A DNA stretch of 64,000 nucleotides from an uncultured Alteromonadaceae bacterium (GCA_938085045.1 CALKGI010000005.1:23878-87877), one strand, 5' to 3'. Shown: positions 20,223 to 29,888, counted from the first letter of the stretch. Numbers and translations are program-made. Notes: generated by a model not told the origin, from the sequence alone.

Positions 20223-22655
20223 TTACTCGTATCGCAAAGACTTTATAGGTCTTGTATGCGCAGCAACAGAGGCCAAGCTACCCACTGTCACCCAAGCAAT
20301 AACAAACGCAACCAAGGCGCTGGCAACAAAAATCATCGGATTCATATCAATACGATAGACAAAATTGGTCAACCAATTGCTCATCACATACCACGCAATC
20401 GGCCATGCGATAACATTGGCCAGCAGCACCAATTTTGAAAACTCCATCGACAATAACACCACAATATCCATCACCGATGCACCAATCACTTTACGAATAC
20501 CAATTTCTTTGGTGCGCCGCTCGGTGGTAAATGATGCCAAACCAAACAACCCTAAACATGCAATAAAAATAGCCAAGGCCGAAAACAGGTTGAACATGGT
20601 CATTTGACGATCTTCTTCGGTATACATCGCGTTAAACTCATCATCCATATAATCCATGATAATGGGTTGATTGGGCATAACTTGTTGCCAAACTTCATTG
20701 ATATGCTGGCTAACAGTGCTTACGTTACCTTCAAACTTAATCGACATATTTGCAAAGCGCTCGGGATAATAAACATGATAAGTCGGTTTGATTTGTTCGT
20801 GCAAAGAAGAAAAATGATGGTCTTTCACCACGCCGACAATAGTTGCAGTCAACGCCTGTTTACCTTCATTGTCAAACGGCATGCGCAGCTGCTTACCAAG
20901 GGCTTCATTGTCTTGCCAGCCTAAAGATTTAACTGCCGCCTGATTAACAATCACCCCAACGTTTTTAAAAGGCTGTTGCTCTGTGGGATGAGAAAACTCA
21001 TCAGCACCATATTCGGGGGCAAAGGGGCGGCCGCCAATAAACTCAATATCATAGACATCAAAATAATCATGACTCACCACGATTATTGGCATTTGTATTA
21101 TCTCTTGCGATATAGGGTGCAGCAATTGATATGAGTCGACTAACAACTCAGTTGGATGAAGACTTGAACCCGCAACCCCGGTAATTTGAGGGTGCGCCAA
21201 CAGTTTGTTTTTCAACACCTGCCAATTACCGGCACCACCTTGAGTGTTCACACGGTCGAGTAGCACAATATTTTCTTTGTTATAACCCAAATCAATATTG
21301 CGCGCATAACTCAATTGTAGATAAGTAATCGTGGTGGCAATCATCAACATGATGGCGATAGAAAACTGAAAAATCACCAACGATTTACGCAACCAAGCGC
21401 CAGATTTACCTCGGGTTAATTCGCCTTTGAGCACCTTGGCAGGATTAAAAGCTGACAAATAAAACGCCGGGTAACTGCCAGAAATAATACCAACGACCAC
21501 AGCAACACTGACCAAAGAAAGTGCCGTAGAGAAGTCAGTAATGTAGTTAAATGTCAGCTCTTTGCCGATAAACTGGCTAAACGTCGGTAAAATAGCCTCT
21601 ACAACACCACAAGCAATGGCCATCGACAAGAAGCTAATCAACAGTGCTTCACCCAAAAACTGCATCACCAAATGGCTTTTGTATGCGCCCATAACCTTGC
21701 GTACACCCACCTCTTTGGCGCGTTTAGTCGCCCTAGCGGTAGACAAATTCATAAAGTTGATGCAAGCAATTAACAAAATCAAAATCGCAATGGTCGAAAA
21801 GGCATAAACGGTATTAATGTCGCCATTGGCCTTCATTTCAAACGCTTGTTTAGAAGTTAAATAGATATCTGTAATACGCTGTAGCTTGAGCGTAAATACA
21901 TCAGAGATACCTTCACGTACTTTTTCTTCCATGTAGGCCGGTATTTTGGCTTCTAAAGCTTCCACGTCGGTACCCTTGGCTGTTTCAAAATAGGTATAGT
22001 AGTTAAAGCTTGGGTTTTCTTCCCAACCTTCATCACCCAGCATTTGCCCCATGGTGCCCCACGAAACCAAGGCATTAATGGCTAAATGGGTATTTTCTGG
22101 CAAATCTTTGATAACCGCAGTCACTTCCAGTGCGATGTCACTGCCTGCCATCAAAGTTTGACCAAGTACATTGGTGCTGCCAAGCAAACGCTGCGCGGTA
22201 CTTTCGGTTAATACCACAGTATTGGGTCTGGTTAATGCCTTTGTTAAATCACCACTAAAGGCTTCAAAGCTAAACAAATCAAACACATTGGCATCAACAA
22301 CATAAACTAAGTTCTCGTTGAACATTCGCTGTTGAGTCCCCATAGACGTTCCGACATTTCTAAACCGGGTATAGGCCGTTAACTCGGCGAATTCCTGTAC
22401 GAATGCTTCGCCGGTCTTATATTGACTAGTAGTAAAACGCTGTTCTGTAGAACCCGGAGGGTGCAAATCGGTCACGACACGTATGATGTTGTCTGATTTT
22501 GCATGGTAAGTGTCAAAACCCATTTCGCTAAACACAAACAACGACATTAAGATGCAACTGGCCAAGCCAATAGCCAATCCAAATACGTTGATGGCTGAAT
22601 ACAGACGTTGAGTTAATAAACTGCGCAAGGCGATAATTAAATAACTTTTAAGCAC
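20223..22655 (-). CDS. FtsX/MacB-like ABC transporter permease
   Basis: Membrane subunit of an export ABC system. Start placed at the GTG at 22655: the preceding AGGAGG sits 6 bases upstream, and the GTG overlaps the ATPase stop by 8 bp (GTGCTTAA), so translation is coupled. The 810-residue protein has two FtsX-type repeats, each with a large MacB periplasmic core domain; helices are near 20-45, 280-300, 335-360, 380-400, and again in the second half and at the C-terminus. The motif RTKEIGIRKVIGAS is typical, with a counterpart RAKEVGVRKVMGA. Substrate unknown, probably a lipopeptide, lipoprotein or antimicrobial. Confidence 0.88.
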   Translation of the reverse strand: MLKSYLIIALRSLLTQRLYSAINVFGLAIGLASCILMSLFVFSEMGFDTYHAKSDNIIRVVTDLHPPGSTEQRFTTSQYKTGEAFVQEFAELTAYTRFRNVGTSMGTQQRMFNENLVYVVDANVFDLFSFEAFSGDLTKALTRPNTVVLTESTAQRLLGSTNVLGQTLMAGSDIALEVTAVIKDLPENTHLAINALVSWGTMGQMLGDEGWEENPSFNYYTYFETAKGTDVEALEAKIPAYMEEKVREGISDVFTLKLQRITDIYLTSKQAFEMKANGDINTVYAFSTIAILILLIACINFMNLSTARATKRAKEVGVRKVMGAYKSHLVMQFLGEALLISFLSMAIACGVVEAILPTFSQFIGKELTFNYITDFSTALSLVSVAVVVGIISGSYPAFYLSAFNPAKVLKGELTRGKSGAWLRKSLVIFQFSIAIMLMIATTITYLQLSYARNIDLGYNKENIVLLDRVNTQGGAGNWQVLKNKLLAHPQITGVAGSSLHPTELLVDSYQLLHPISQEIIQMPIIVVSHDYFDVYDIEFIGGRPFAPEYGADEFSHPTEQQPFKNVGVIVNQAAVKSLGWQDNEALGKQLRMPFDNEGKQALTATIVGVVKDHHFSSLHEQIKPTYHVYYPERFANMSIKFEGNVSTVSQHINEVWQQVMPNQPIIMDYMDDEFNAMYTEEDRQMTMFNLFSALAIFIACLGLFGLASFTTERRTKEIGIRKVIGASVMDIVVLLSMEFSKLVLLANVIAWPIAWYVMSNWLTNFVYRIDMNPMIFVASALVAFVIAWVTVGSLASVAAHTRPIKSLRYE

Positions 22656-23337
22656 AATAGGCCTCCTGCATCTGTTCGGTAACAACATTGCCGTCAAATA
22701 AGTGAATGGTTCGATTAGCATACGTTGCATGAGCGTCTGAGTGAGTCACCATGACAATGGTTGCCCCTTCTTGATTGAGCTTGGTCAGCATTTCCATCAC
22801 TTCTTCACCGTTTTTAGAATCGAGATTACCTGTGGGTTCGTCGGCCAGAATCAATTTTGGACGGCAAATTAGTGCCCTACCCACAGCAACACGTTGTTGC
22901 TGCCCACCAGACAATTGCTGCGGATAATGGTCTTTTCGATGCGCGATACCGACTTTTTCAAGCACGTCCATTACCCGTTGCTGACGCTCAACTTTGGCCA
23001 CTTTTTGATAGATTAACGGCAATTCAATGTTCTCAAACACGGTGAGTTCGTCAATCAAATTAAAGCTTTGAAAAATAAACCCGATATTAGATTTACGCAG
23101 GTCAGATAACCGACGTTCGCTGTAGTTAGCAACATCTTCGCCATCAAAATAGTAATGACCTTCGCTGGGTTGGTCGAGCATACCTATGGTGTTAAGCAAG
23201 GTTGATTTACCACAACCTGACTGGCCCATAATGGCCACGAATTCGCCCTTGCCGACATGAATATTAATCTTGTCTAACGCACGGGTTTCAACAGATTCAG
23301 TACGATACAGTTTTACGATATTTTTTAATGCCAACAT
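22648..23337 (-). CDS. ABC transporter ATP-binding protein (MacB/LolD-like)
   Basis: Energises the FtsX-like permease. Walker [10 protein letters not shown] (residues 38-46), signature [15 protein letters not shown], Walker [14 protein letters not shown] and the switch His in MVTHSDAHA are all intact. The 229-residue length is standard. Its last 8 bp overlap the permease start and its final codons include the permease ribosome-binding site. The adaptor gene lies 57 bp upstream. Confidence 0.93.
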   Translation of the reverse strand: MLALKNIVKLYRTESVETRALDKINIHVGKGEFVAIMGQSGCGKSTLLNTIGMLDQPSEGHYYFDGEDVANYSERRLSDLRKSNIGFIFQSFNLIDELTVFENIELPLIYQKVAKVERQQRVMDVLEKVGIAHRKDHYPQQLSGGQQQRVAVGRALICRPKLILADEPTGNLDSKNGEEVMEMLTKLNQEGATIVMVTHSDAHATYANRTIHLFDGNVVTEQMQEAYCA

Positions 23338-23367
23338 GATTTTTACTCTCCGATGGTGCCAATACTT

Positions 23368-23399
23368 TGTTTAATATTCTGTTTAATTTGATGTTTAAT
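23368..23399. repeat. three 12-bp tandem units at the adaptor/ATPase junction
   Basis: TGTTTAAT recurs at 23368, 23380 and 23392, exactly 12 bp apart. On the minus strand this places three in-frame TAA codons at the adaptor 3' end. It looks like a small tandem duplication of the stop region. Confidence 0.5.
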
Positions 23400-24642
23400 T
23401 CAGGCTCAGGTTCTGCATTTGCGCGAAGTTGCCATAACTTGAAACAACCACCCGCTCCCCGGGGTTCAACCCCGACAATACTTCGATATGACGGTTGTTA
23501 CGCCTGCCCGTTTTAATCTCTTTACGATAAGCCTGTTCACCATTGTCGCTGAGCACAAATACCCACTGCCCAGCAGTGTCTTGGTAAAATCCGCCGTTGC
23601 TCACCAGCAATGCGTCAATCGATTCACCCAAATGCAAGTTCACTTGTAACGTTTGGCCACGGCGCATTTTTTGCGGCGCGACGCCTTTAAAAGCCAAGTC
23701 CACTTCAAACTGACCCCCATTAATTTGTGAATACACCTTAGTTAATGTTAATTGATATGATTGACCTGCAATTTTAAACTCGGCATTTTGACCCGCCAGC
23801 ACCCGGTTTACATAAAACTCATCCACGCGAGCTGTGACTTTGAACTGGCCGACAATATCGACCTGCCCCAAACGAACGCCTCTGTTTTTAGATTCACCCA
23901 TTTGTGCATTCAAAGCACTGAGCAGTCCATCGACCGGCGCACGCACAACCAAATTTTCGAGGTTCTTACGAGTTACCGACAAATTGCGGTTCAATTGCGT
24001 CACGTTACCTTCTAGTTGCTTGATTTGTGCAGCTCTTAACTTTTCATCCTGTTGTTGCTGTTCAATCGTTAATGCGCGGCTTTTGGTGAGATATTCAAAT
24101 TCTTCGACAGACGCTGTCATTTGGTCAATTGATATCAACTTGCGTTTGAGCAATGATTTATTTTGTTTAACCTTGCGGCTTAATTGCTGCAACTTGTAGT
24201 CAATTTCAATCAAATCACGTTTTAGGCTCAAACGGTTTTGGTCAATGGCCAAACGGGTATTGTGAAGGTTGTTTAACTGTTCAGATATTTGTGCTTCGCG
24301 GGAGATAACGTCCAGTTGTAATGTGGTATTGCTCAATTCAAGGATCTTTTGCCCAGCAACCACCTGTTCGCCTTCTTCGACAAAAATCTGCTCTACCCGG
24401 CCACCTTCAATTGCATCTAAATAAACCGATTTGATTGGCTCTACATTGCCGCGCACCGGTATATAGTCGTTGAACTGACCTTGCGTCACAGTCGCGATAG
24501 TCAATCGTTTGGCATCAACGGTATAACTTGCCGCCCCAGAGTGACCAGCAACATTAAATAAAACCGCAAAACTGCCCGCAACCACCACTGCGATAAAAAC
24601 CATTTTTGACCAAGGTTTCTTCTTTTGTATTGCCGAATCCAT
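23395..24642 (-). CDS. HlyD/MacA-type periplasmic adaptor of the export system
   Basis: Membrane-fusion protein linking the ABC permease to an outer-membrane channel. The ATG at 24642 is chosen because GAGAGG precedes it; an upstream ATG at 24684 would add 14 residues before the membrane helix with a poorly placed Shine-Dalgarno. Features: N-terminal helix (about residues 12-32), a lipoyl half (GNVEPIKSVYLDAIEGGRV), a long alpha-hairpin coiled coil (about 95-200), second lipoyl half (VVRAPVDGLLSAL), then a beta-barrel and membrane-proximal domain. No outer-membrane factor is encoded nearby. First gene of the adaptor-ATPase-permease operon. Confidence 0.88.
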   Translation of the reverse strand: MDSAIQKKKPWSKMVFIAVVVAGSFAVLFNVAGHSGAASYTVDAKRLTIATVTQGQFNDYIPVRGNVEPIKSVYLDAIEGGRVEQIFVEEGEQVVAGQKILELSNTTLQLDVISREAQISEQLNNLHNTRLAIDQNRLSLKRDLIEIDYKLQQLSRKVKQNKSLLKRKLISIDQMTASVEEFEYLTKSRALTIEQQQQDEKLRAAQIKQLEGNVTQLNRNLSVTRKNLENLVVRAPVDGLLSALNAQMGESKNRGVRLGQVDIVGQFKVTARVDEFYVNRVLAGQNAEFKIAGQSYQLTLTKVYSQINGGQFEVDLAFKGVAPQKMRRGQTLQVNLHLGESIDALLVSNGGFYQDTAGQWVFVLSDNGEQAYRKEIKTGRRNNRHIEVLSGLNPGERVVVSSYGNFAQMQNLSLN

Positions 24643-24763
24643 AACACCTCTCATTTTGATACAATTTGGATTTGTGATGTCCATTCCTATAACAATATGC
24701 GTGCCATTAGTTTTTATTGATTAATATCAATTGGTTGCGATTTTTTATTATTCACAAGAGCAA

Positions 24764-24794
24764 CACCAACTGTATCGTTTCGATACAGTTGGTG
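24764..24794. promoter_or_regulatory. 31-bp perfect inverted repeat in the divergent promoter region
   Basis: CACCAACTGTATCG-TTT-CGATACAGTTGGTG has perfect 14-bp arms and a 3-base centre. It lies midway in the gap between the adaptor gene (start 24642) and the methyltransferase gene (start 24907). The size and shape fit a TetR-type efflux repressor operator; a small hairpin is also possible. No TetR gene is adjacent. Confidence 0.65.
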
Positions 24795-24906
24795 TACGAT
24801 ATTAGACAGTATGGCTGTCAGCAACGTCATAAATCGTTATACTGTGAATGAAACCAGCGACTCTAACGGTCCATTTCAATTCAGACCACAATAGGAATTT
24901 ATCACC

Positions 24907-25659
24907 ATGTTACGAATTGCCCTCGGCGTAATGCTGACCTTAACCGCACCGGCCATGTTATTAGCCAGCACAGCCAGTATCGCCGCAGACTCTACTGCCA
25001 TTGATTATAAAGAAATCGTTAGCAGCTCAGACCGCCCAAAAGGCGACTTGGCTCGTGACAAAAGCCGTTTACCAGCACAGTTATTGGAGTTTATGCAATT
25101 AAAACCCGGCATGGTGGTGTTTGAACAAGGTGCTGGTGCGGGTTACACCACAGAATTGTTAGCCCGTAGCGTAGGTAAAACTGGCAAAGTTTTTGCCGAA
25201 GGTTTAGATCCGGGCCGCCTCAGAGGCAATCGTTTACCTCAAGTCAAAGCACTAGACCGCGGCTTGGTTTATCAAATCCCTGAAAGAGCCGCCAGAGCAG
25301 GCTTAAGAAATGGACAGGCCGACGCCGTGGTTTTAATGTTTACCTACCATGATTTAACCTTAAATGAACGTATCGACCGTCAAGACATGCTAAGTAACAT
25401 GAAAGCCATGCTTAAATCAGGTGGAACTATCATCGTTGCAGACAACGCCGCGGTTGAAGGATCTGGCCAGTTATATACGCCCAAATTACACCGTATTGAC
25501 AAAGAATTGGTGATGAAAGAATTCAAGCAAGCCGGTTTTGTATTTGACGCTTCAAGCGACATTTACGCCAATCCCGATGACGATTTGAAAGCCCACTGGC
25601 GCTTTTTGGCCAAACCTCGCCATCATCACCGCATGTTGATCCGCTTCAAAAAACCTTAA
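24907..25659 (+). CDS. exported class I SAM-dependent methyltransferase-like protein (COG4798), paralogue 2
   Basis: 250 residues with a signal peptide (cleavage near residue 27, after ASTASIAA). The SAM loop is FEQGAGAGYTTELL, the acidic segment is VFAEGLDPGR, and the motif-IV-like region is VVLMFTYHDLTLN, matching the TYHD/GYHD of the paralogue at 512-1237. LKSGGTIIVADNAA and KLHRIDKELV are shared in form with that protein (KLHRIDEGYV). A good AGGAA precedes the ATG. It is divergent from the export operon across the 31-bp inverted repeat. Substrate unknown. Confidence 0.8.
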   Translation: MLRIALGVMLTLTAPAMLLASTASIAADSTAIDYKEIVSSSDRPKGDLARDKSRLPAQLLEFMQLKPGMVVFEQGAGAGYTTELLARSVGKTGKVFAEGLDPGRLRGNRLPQVKALDRGLVYQIPERAARAGLRNGQADAVVLMFTYHDLTLNERIDRQDMLSNMKAMLKSGGTIIVADNAAVEGSGQLYTPKLHRIDKELVMKEFKQAGFVFDASSDIYANPDDDLKAHWRFLAKPRHHHRMLIRFKKP

Positions 25660-25681
25660 TTGACAGCTTTGTTGTCATTCA

Positions 25682-25767
25682 TAGGGGCAATCCCCCGTGA
25701 TTGCCCTTATTGTTCGGTAATATATCGATAGCTCACAAAAGGGCAGACACGTGGGTCTGCCCCTACG
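25682..25767. repeat. composite intergenic repeat with two hairpins
   Basis: TAGGGGCA and TGCCCCTA form the ends. Inside are GGGCAATC-CCCCGT-GATTGCCC (25685-25706) and GGGCAGAC-ACGTGG-GTCTGCCC (25741-25762), both with perfect 8-bp arms. It looks like a small non-coding mobile-type or REP-like element and lies between the methyltransferase and response-regulator genes. It belongs with the CTAC-ended elements elsewhere in the window. Confidence 0.7.
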
Positions 25768-25811
25768 CAAATCTTTTCTCTTTTAATCGCAAGGTGACAC
25801 GAGACCATCCC

Positions 25812-27203
25812 ATGGCTAAAAACCCCGCCAAGATATTAGTCGTCGATGACAACAAAGATGTACTAATTGCCGCAAAAATGCTGCTAAAACAGCATTACCA
25901 ACAAGTCGACACGCTAGACAATCCACACAATCTCTGTACTGTGATGGCCAAAACTCAATATCAGGTGATTTTACTCGACATGAACTTTACCCGAGACTCA
26001 ATCTCGGGCGACGAAGGTTTTTACTGGCTAAAGAAAATCAAAGAATTCGATGCCAACGTAGTTGTCATTTTGATCACCGCCTTTGGTGACGTCAACACAG
26101 CGGTAGATGCGGTTAAAGCTGGCGCCACCGACTTTGTGCTCAAACCATGGCAAAACCAAAAGCTACTAACGACTGTTTCAAGCGCCGTCAGCCTCAACAA
26201 AAGCCACGCAAAAATAGAGCAACTATCACAACTTCAGTCGGCCATTGGCATGGATACCGACCAACAATATCAAAACTTTATCGCCACCAGCCCCGCGATG
26301 ACGCAGGTGATGGCCACCATCGAAAAAGCAGCTAAAACCGATGCTAATGTGTTGATCTTGGGCGAATCGGGCACTGGTAAAGAACTAGTTGCCAGAGAAT
26401 TGCATCGTCAATCGTTACGACACAAAGAGATATTTTTAAGCGTTGATATGGGCACGATCGCCGAAAGTCTGTTTGAAAGCGAATTGTTCGGCCACAAAAA
26501 AGGGGCTTTTACTGATGCCAAAGCCAGCCGCAAAGGCCGTTTTGAATTGGCCGATAGCGGTAGCCTGTTTTTAGACGAACTCGGTAACATTCCAATGCAA
26601 TTGCAAGGAAAGTTACTCACTGCAATCCAAAATAGAGTGGTCACCCCGGTTGGCGATACTCGTCAAGTCAGCATGGACATTCGATTAATAGCCGCCACCA
26701 ACATGCCACTTTATGACATGGTCCGAGAAGGCCAGTTCCGTCAAGATTTGCTATACCGTATTAACACCGTCGAAATACACATACCGCCGCTGCGAGAAAG
26801 GCTACAAGATATTCCCTTGCTGATTGAACATTATATTGGGCACTTCAGCAAAAAATATAAACTCGCCACCAAACCCCTATCAAGCGGCGTGATAGAACAG
26901 TTGTGCAGCTATCACTGGCCGGGCAATATTCGAGAATTACAACACATTGTTGAACGTGCCGTTATCATGGCAGACGATGGCCAGCTCAGTTTTGTTTTGT
27001 CATCAAGCCACAACCAAAGTGTCTCAACTGAGCCTTCACAAGACTACCTTTTAACTTGCAACACCCTAAATCTTACCGCCATTGAAGAAATAGCGGTTGA
27101 AAAAGCTTTGCGCAAAAACACCGGCAATATCAGTCATGCCGCCAAAGAGTTGGGCATTACCCGAACCTCTTTATATCGCAAGATGGAAAAATATGGCCTC
27201 TGA
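25812..27203 (+). CDS. sigma-54-dependent response regulator (NtrC family)
   Basis: Activates sigma-54 promoters after phosphorylation. The start at 25812 gives a standard receiver N-terminus; the frame continues upstream through the repeat element, which is not coding. Receiver Asp56 (VILLDMNFTRD) is in an extended loop typical of this subfamily. The AAA+ domain has Walker A GESGTGKE (184-191), GAFTDA (231-236, normally GAFTGA) and Walker B LFLDELG. A Fis-type HTH ends the 463-residue protein (SHAAKELGITRTSLYRK). The Gly-to-Asp change in the sigma-54 contact loop is notable. The cognate kinase gene overlaps by 11 bp. The divergent FtsX-like ABC operon is the likely target. Confidence 0.9.
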   Translation: MAKNPAKILVVDDNKDVLIAAKMLLKQHYQQVDTLDNPHNLCTVMAKTQYQVILLDMNFTRDSISGDEGFYWLKKIKEFDANVVVILITAFGDVNTAVDAVKAGATDFVLKPWQNQKLLTTVSSAVSLNKSHAKIEQLSQLQSAIGMDTDQQYQNFIATSPAMTQVMATIEKAAKTDANVLILGESGTGKELVARELHRQSLRHKEIFLSVDMGTIAESLFESELFGHKKGAFTDAKASRKGRFELADSGSLFLDELGNIPMQLQGKLLTAIQNRVVTPVGDTRQVSMDIRLIAATNMPLYDMVREGQFRQDLLYRINTVEIHIPPLRERLQDIPLLIEHYIGHFSKKYKLATKPLSSGVIEQLCSYHWPGNIRELQHIVERAVIMADDGQLSFVLSSSHNQSVSTEPSQDYLLTCNTLNLTAIEEIAVEKALRKNTGNISHAAKELGITRTSLYRKMEKYGL

Positions 27204-28578
27204 ACCCGCTAACATAATCCCTAATAAAAAAGGCAGCCCATTGTTTAAAAAGCTGTTTTGGCCATTGCTAGTGGGATTTGGCTGTGGTGTTGGTGGTTTG
27301 TATCTGGTGATTTTAACCCACGCTATGTTAATTGGTTTGGGCTTGCTGATATTGTGCGGCCTGTGTTTTCGTCAACTATTTCTGCTTGTGAGTCAAACCG
27401 AACGTGATGTGCTGAGTTTTATGCAATCGATTGAATACGAAGACTTTTCTCGTCGTTTTCAAAAAAGTGATAATACCGGGCAAACCTTTGAACTGGCCGG
27501 CGCCTTTGACCAAGTCTTAAGCCAATTTCAACAATTAAAACTTGAGCATCAGCAACAAACCCATTTGTTGAAATCGGTGATACAGCAAATTAGCAGCGGC
27601 ATTTTACTGATTGACCACAAAGGCCAAGTCATCATCAGAAACAGCGCTGCGGTACATCAGCTCAACATTACTGGACTGAAAACGCGCCAACAGGTAACCG
27701 AAAAATACCCGCAGTTAAACGCCATTTTCAACGACGATGATGGCACCTACAGTGTTAACCTCAACAATCGACAATTCCAATTAATCGACCATAAAATCAC
27801 CGTTGGCAGTCAAGCTTACCAACTGATTGTATTAACCAATATCCACGATGAAATAGAATCTAACGAAATCGAATCTTGGCAAAAACTGATTTCGGTTTTG
27901 ATTCATGAAATTAGTAATTCCATCACTCCCATCAGCTCATTGTCATCGACGGTTGACGATATGGTGACATTGTCGATTATGCCAAAAATCGCCGAACTGG
28001 GCATCAACGACGACGATTTGAACGAAACCATCGATGATGTGCATCAGTCGGTCACCACCATATCGCGTCGCTCTGAAGGATTAATTAATTTTGTTGATGA
28101 ATATCGTAAATTAACTCGGGTGAACATTGCCGACAAAAAACCGGTGGCGGTAGTCGACCTCATCCAACAAATTCAAACTTTGTTGTCAGATGAACTAAGC
28201 CAACAGCAGGTTGAGATAGCGATTAACATCGAACCGATAAGTTTAAGTATTAACATCGACCAAAGTTTGATTGAACAAGTGCTGATCAATATCTTTATTA
28301 ATGCGCTACAAGCGACTGAAAATCAGCAAACATCGGCGAAAATCACCATAAACGCTTACATAAATGATTATGCTAAAGCGGTGATAGACATTAGTGACAA
28401 TGGCATGGGGATGACTGAACAGGGCCAAAGCAAAATATTCACCCCGTTTTACACCACCAAACCCACAGGCTCTGGCATTGGACTGGCACTGGCTCGACAA
28501 ATCATGCACAAGCATCGCGGTGCCATTCAAGTATCGTCCCAAATAGATAAAGGTAGCAAATTCAGGCTAATATTCTAA
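27193..28578 (+). CDS. membrane sensor histidine kinase paired with the NtrC-type regulator
   Basis: 461 residues. Two N-terminal helices (about 18-65), a PAS-like middle (about 105-225), phospho-acceptor His238 in LIHEISNSITPI, and a HATPase_c domain with INALQA, DNGMGMTEQG, FTPFYTTKP and GSGIGLALARQI. The ATG at 27193 lies inside the regulator's last codons (11-bp overlap), so the two are translationally coupled. The short periplasmic loop suggests sensing within or at the membrane, as in Bce-type detectors, where an ABC permease is often the sensor; this is inferred from context. Confidence 0.9.
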   Translation: MASEPANIIPNKKGSPLFKKLFWPLLVGFGCGVGGLYLVILTHAMLIGLGLLILCGLCFRQLFLLVSQTERDVLSFMQSIEYEDFSRRFQKSDNTGQTFELAGAFDQVLSQFQQLKLEHQQQTHLLKSVIQQISSGILLIDHKGQVIIRNSAAVHQLNITGLKTRQQVTEKYPQLNAIFNDDDGTYSVNLNNRQFQLIDHKITVGSQAYQLIVLTNIHDEIESNEIESWQKLISVLIHEISNSITPISSLSSTVDDMVTLSIMPKIAELGINDDDLNETIDDVHQSVTTISRRSEGLINFVDEYRKLTRVNIADKKPVAVVDLIQQIQTLLSDELSQQQVEIAINIEPISLSINIDQSLIEQVLINIFINALQATENQQTSAKITINAYINDYAKAVIDISDNGMGMTEQGQSKIFTPFYTTKPTGSGIGLALARQIMHKHRGAIQVSSQIDKGSKFRLIF

Positions 28579-28643
28579 AAAGCCACTTTGTTGTAGTGCA
28601 CAATAATCGTTATAATAAAAATTCAATAATAAATGGGCCTATT

Positions 28644-29735
28644 ATGTACAGTGATATTCGACCTTATCGTGATGATGAGGTAGCTGGGGTTATCGAAACC
28701 CTAGTCAATGATGAAGAGTTTCAATCGTCGGTTGCAATCTATGCAATGCCGCGATTGATCAAGGTATTTCCGGGCATTTGCCGCTGGTTGGTGAAAATGT
28801 CGTTGAAACGACGAACCAGTTCGCTAACCAGAGTGCATGATATTCAGCTCGAAGCGGCCAGATACATGTATAAACTGATCAAGCGCAGTACCGACGGTTT
28901 TACTTATACCGGCCTCAATGAACTGGATATGTCAAAACCAACCTTGTTTATAAGTAATCACCGAGATATAGCACTCGACCCTGCGCTGATAAATCTGGCA
29001 CTTCACGAAGGCGGTCACACCACGCTTGAAATTGCCATAGGCGACAACTTACTGAGCAAACCGTGGATATCAGACGTGATGCGGCTCAACAAGAGCTTTA
29101 TCGTCAAACGTTCAGAAAAAACCAAGCGAGCGATGCTAACAGCGTCGAAAAAGCTCTCTGCTTATATTCACCACACGCTAAACGACAACAAACAAAACGT
29201 TTGGATAGCCCAGCGAGAAGGCCGAGCCAAAGACGGCAATGACACAACCAATTCAGCCGTATTGTCTATGTTATTACTCAATAGACAAAAGCCCATGCCC
29301 ATTGGTGAATATTTAAAGCAACTGAACATAGTGCCGGTTTCAATAGCCTACGAAATTGACCCGTGCGACCAAGATAAAGCCAAAGAATTGGCCGCAGTAG
29401 AGGCCACTGGCAGCTACGAAAAAGCCGAACACGAAGACATTCGCAGCATAACCCAAGGGATTTTAGGTCACAAAGGCCGCGTTAATGTCGCTTTTGGCAC
29501 CGTATTACAAGGCGACTTTGAAGACACCAAAGCCATAGCAGCTGCTATAGATGAACAGGTCATTAGTAATTACCGACTGTTCGACAGTAACCTATCTGCC
29601 CATGCCAAACTCAACGGCACAGGCAAAGTCATCGACAAACTAGCCAAACGACTCGAAGGACTCGACGAAGCCCAACAGCGCTGGTTGTTAACCATGTATG
29701 CCAACCCGGTTAATGCTAAAGAAAAGATGAAATAA
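28644..29735 (+). CDS. PlsC-like glycerophospholipid acyltransferase
   Basis: Transfers acyl groups in phospholipid synthesis or remodelling; acceptor unknown. The catalytic HX4D motif is seen in SNHRDIALDP, followed by FIVKRSEKT and an IAQREGRAKDG block that matches the EGTR-type motif of this superfamily. The ATG at 28644 is preferred to an upstream GTG at 28596, which adds an unlikely N-terminus. The product has 363 residues, longer than a minimal PlsC, with an alpha-helical C-terminal third. Separate from the kinase gene by 65 bp. Confidence 0.78.
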   Translation: MYSDIRPYRDDEVAGVIETLVNDEEFQSSVAIYAMPRLIKVFPGICRWLVKMSLKRRTSSLTRVHDIQLEAARYMYKLIKRSTDGFTYTGLNELDMSKPTLFISNHRDIALDPALINLALHEGGHTTLEIAIGDNLLSKPWISDVMRLNKSFIVKRSEKTKRAMLTASKKLSAYIHHTLNDNKQNVWIAQREGRAKDGNDTTNSAVLSMLLLNRQKPMPIGEYLKQLNIVPVSIAYEIDPCDQDKAKELAAVEATGSYEKAEHEDIRSITQGILGHKGRVNVAFGTVLQGDFEDTKAIAAAIDEQVISNYRLFDSNLSAHAKLNGTGKVIDKLAKRLEGLDEAQQRWLLTMYANPVNAKEKMK

Positions 29736-29739
29736 TAAA

Positions 29740-29761
29740 GTGGGCAATCATTTGTGCCCAC
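29740..29761. repeat. short palindromic repeat after the acyltransferase
   Basis: GTGGGCA-ATCATTTG-TGCCCAC with 7-bp arms, then CCTAC. It starts 5 bp after the acyltransferase stop and may double as a terminator. Same family as the elements near 5007, 25682 and 34899. Confidence 0.5.
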
Positions 29762-29888
29762 CCTACTCCCCCGAAACAATTTGACAAAAAACCACCATTT
29801 ACAAAGCTGTTTTTTTAACTTAGAGTTATAGCTCTAATAATTAGTTGTCCAACTGGTCAACTTTAACAATAAAAAACAGGAAATCATC

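Noticed and set aside
25701..25811. N-terminal extension of the sigma-54 regulator
   Set aside because: The extension runs through the palindromic repeat element, and the receiver domain starts normally at 25812.
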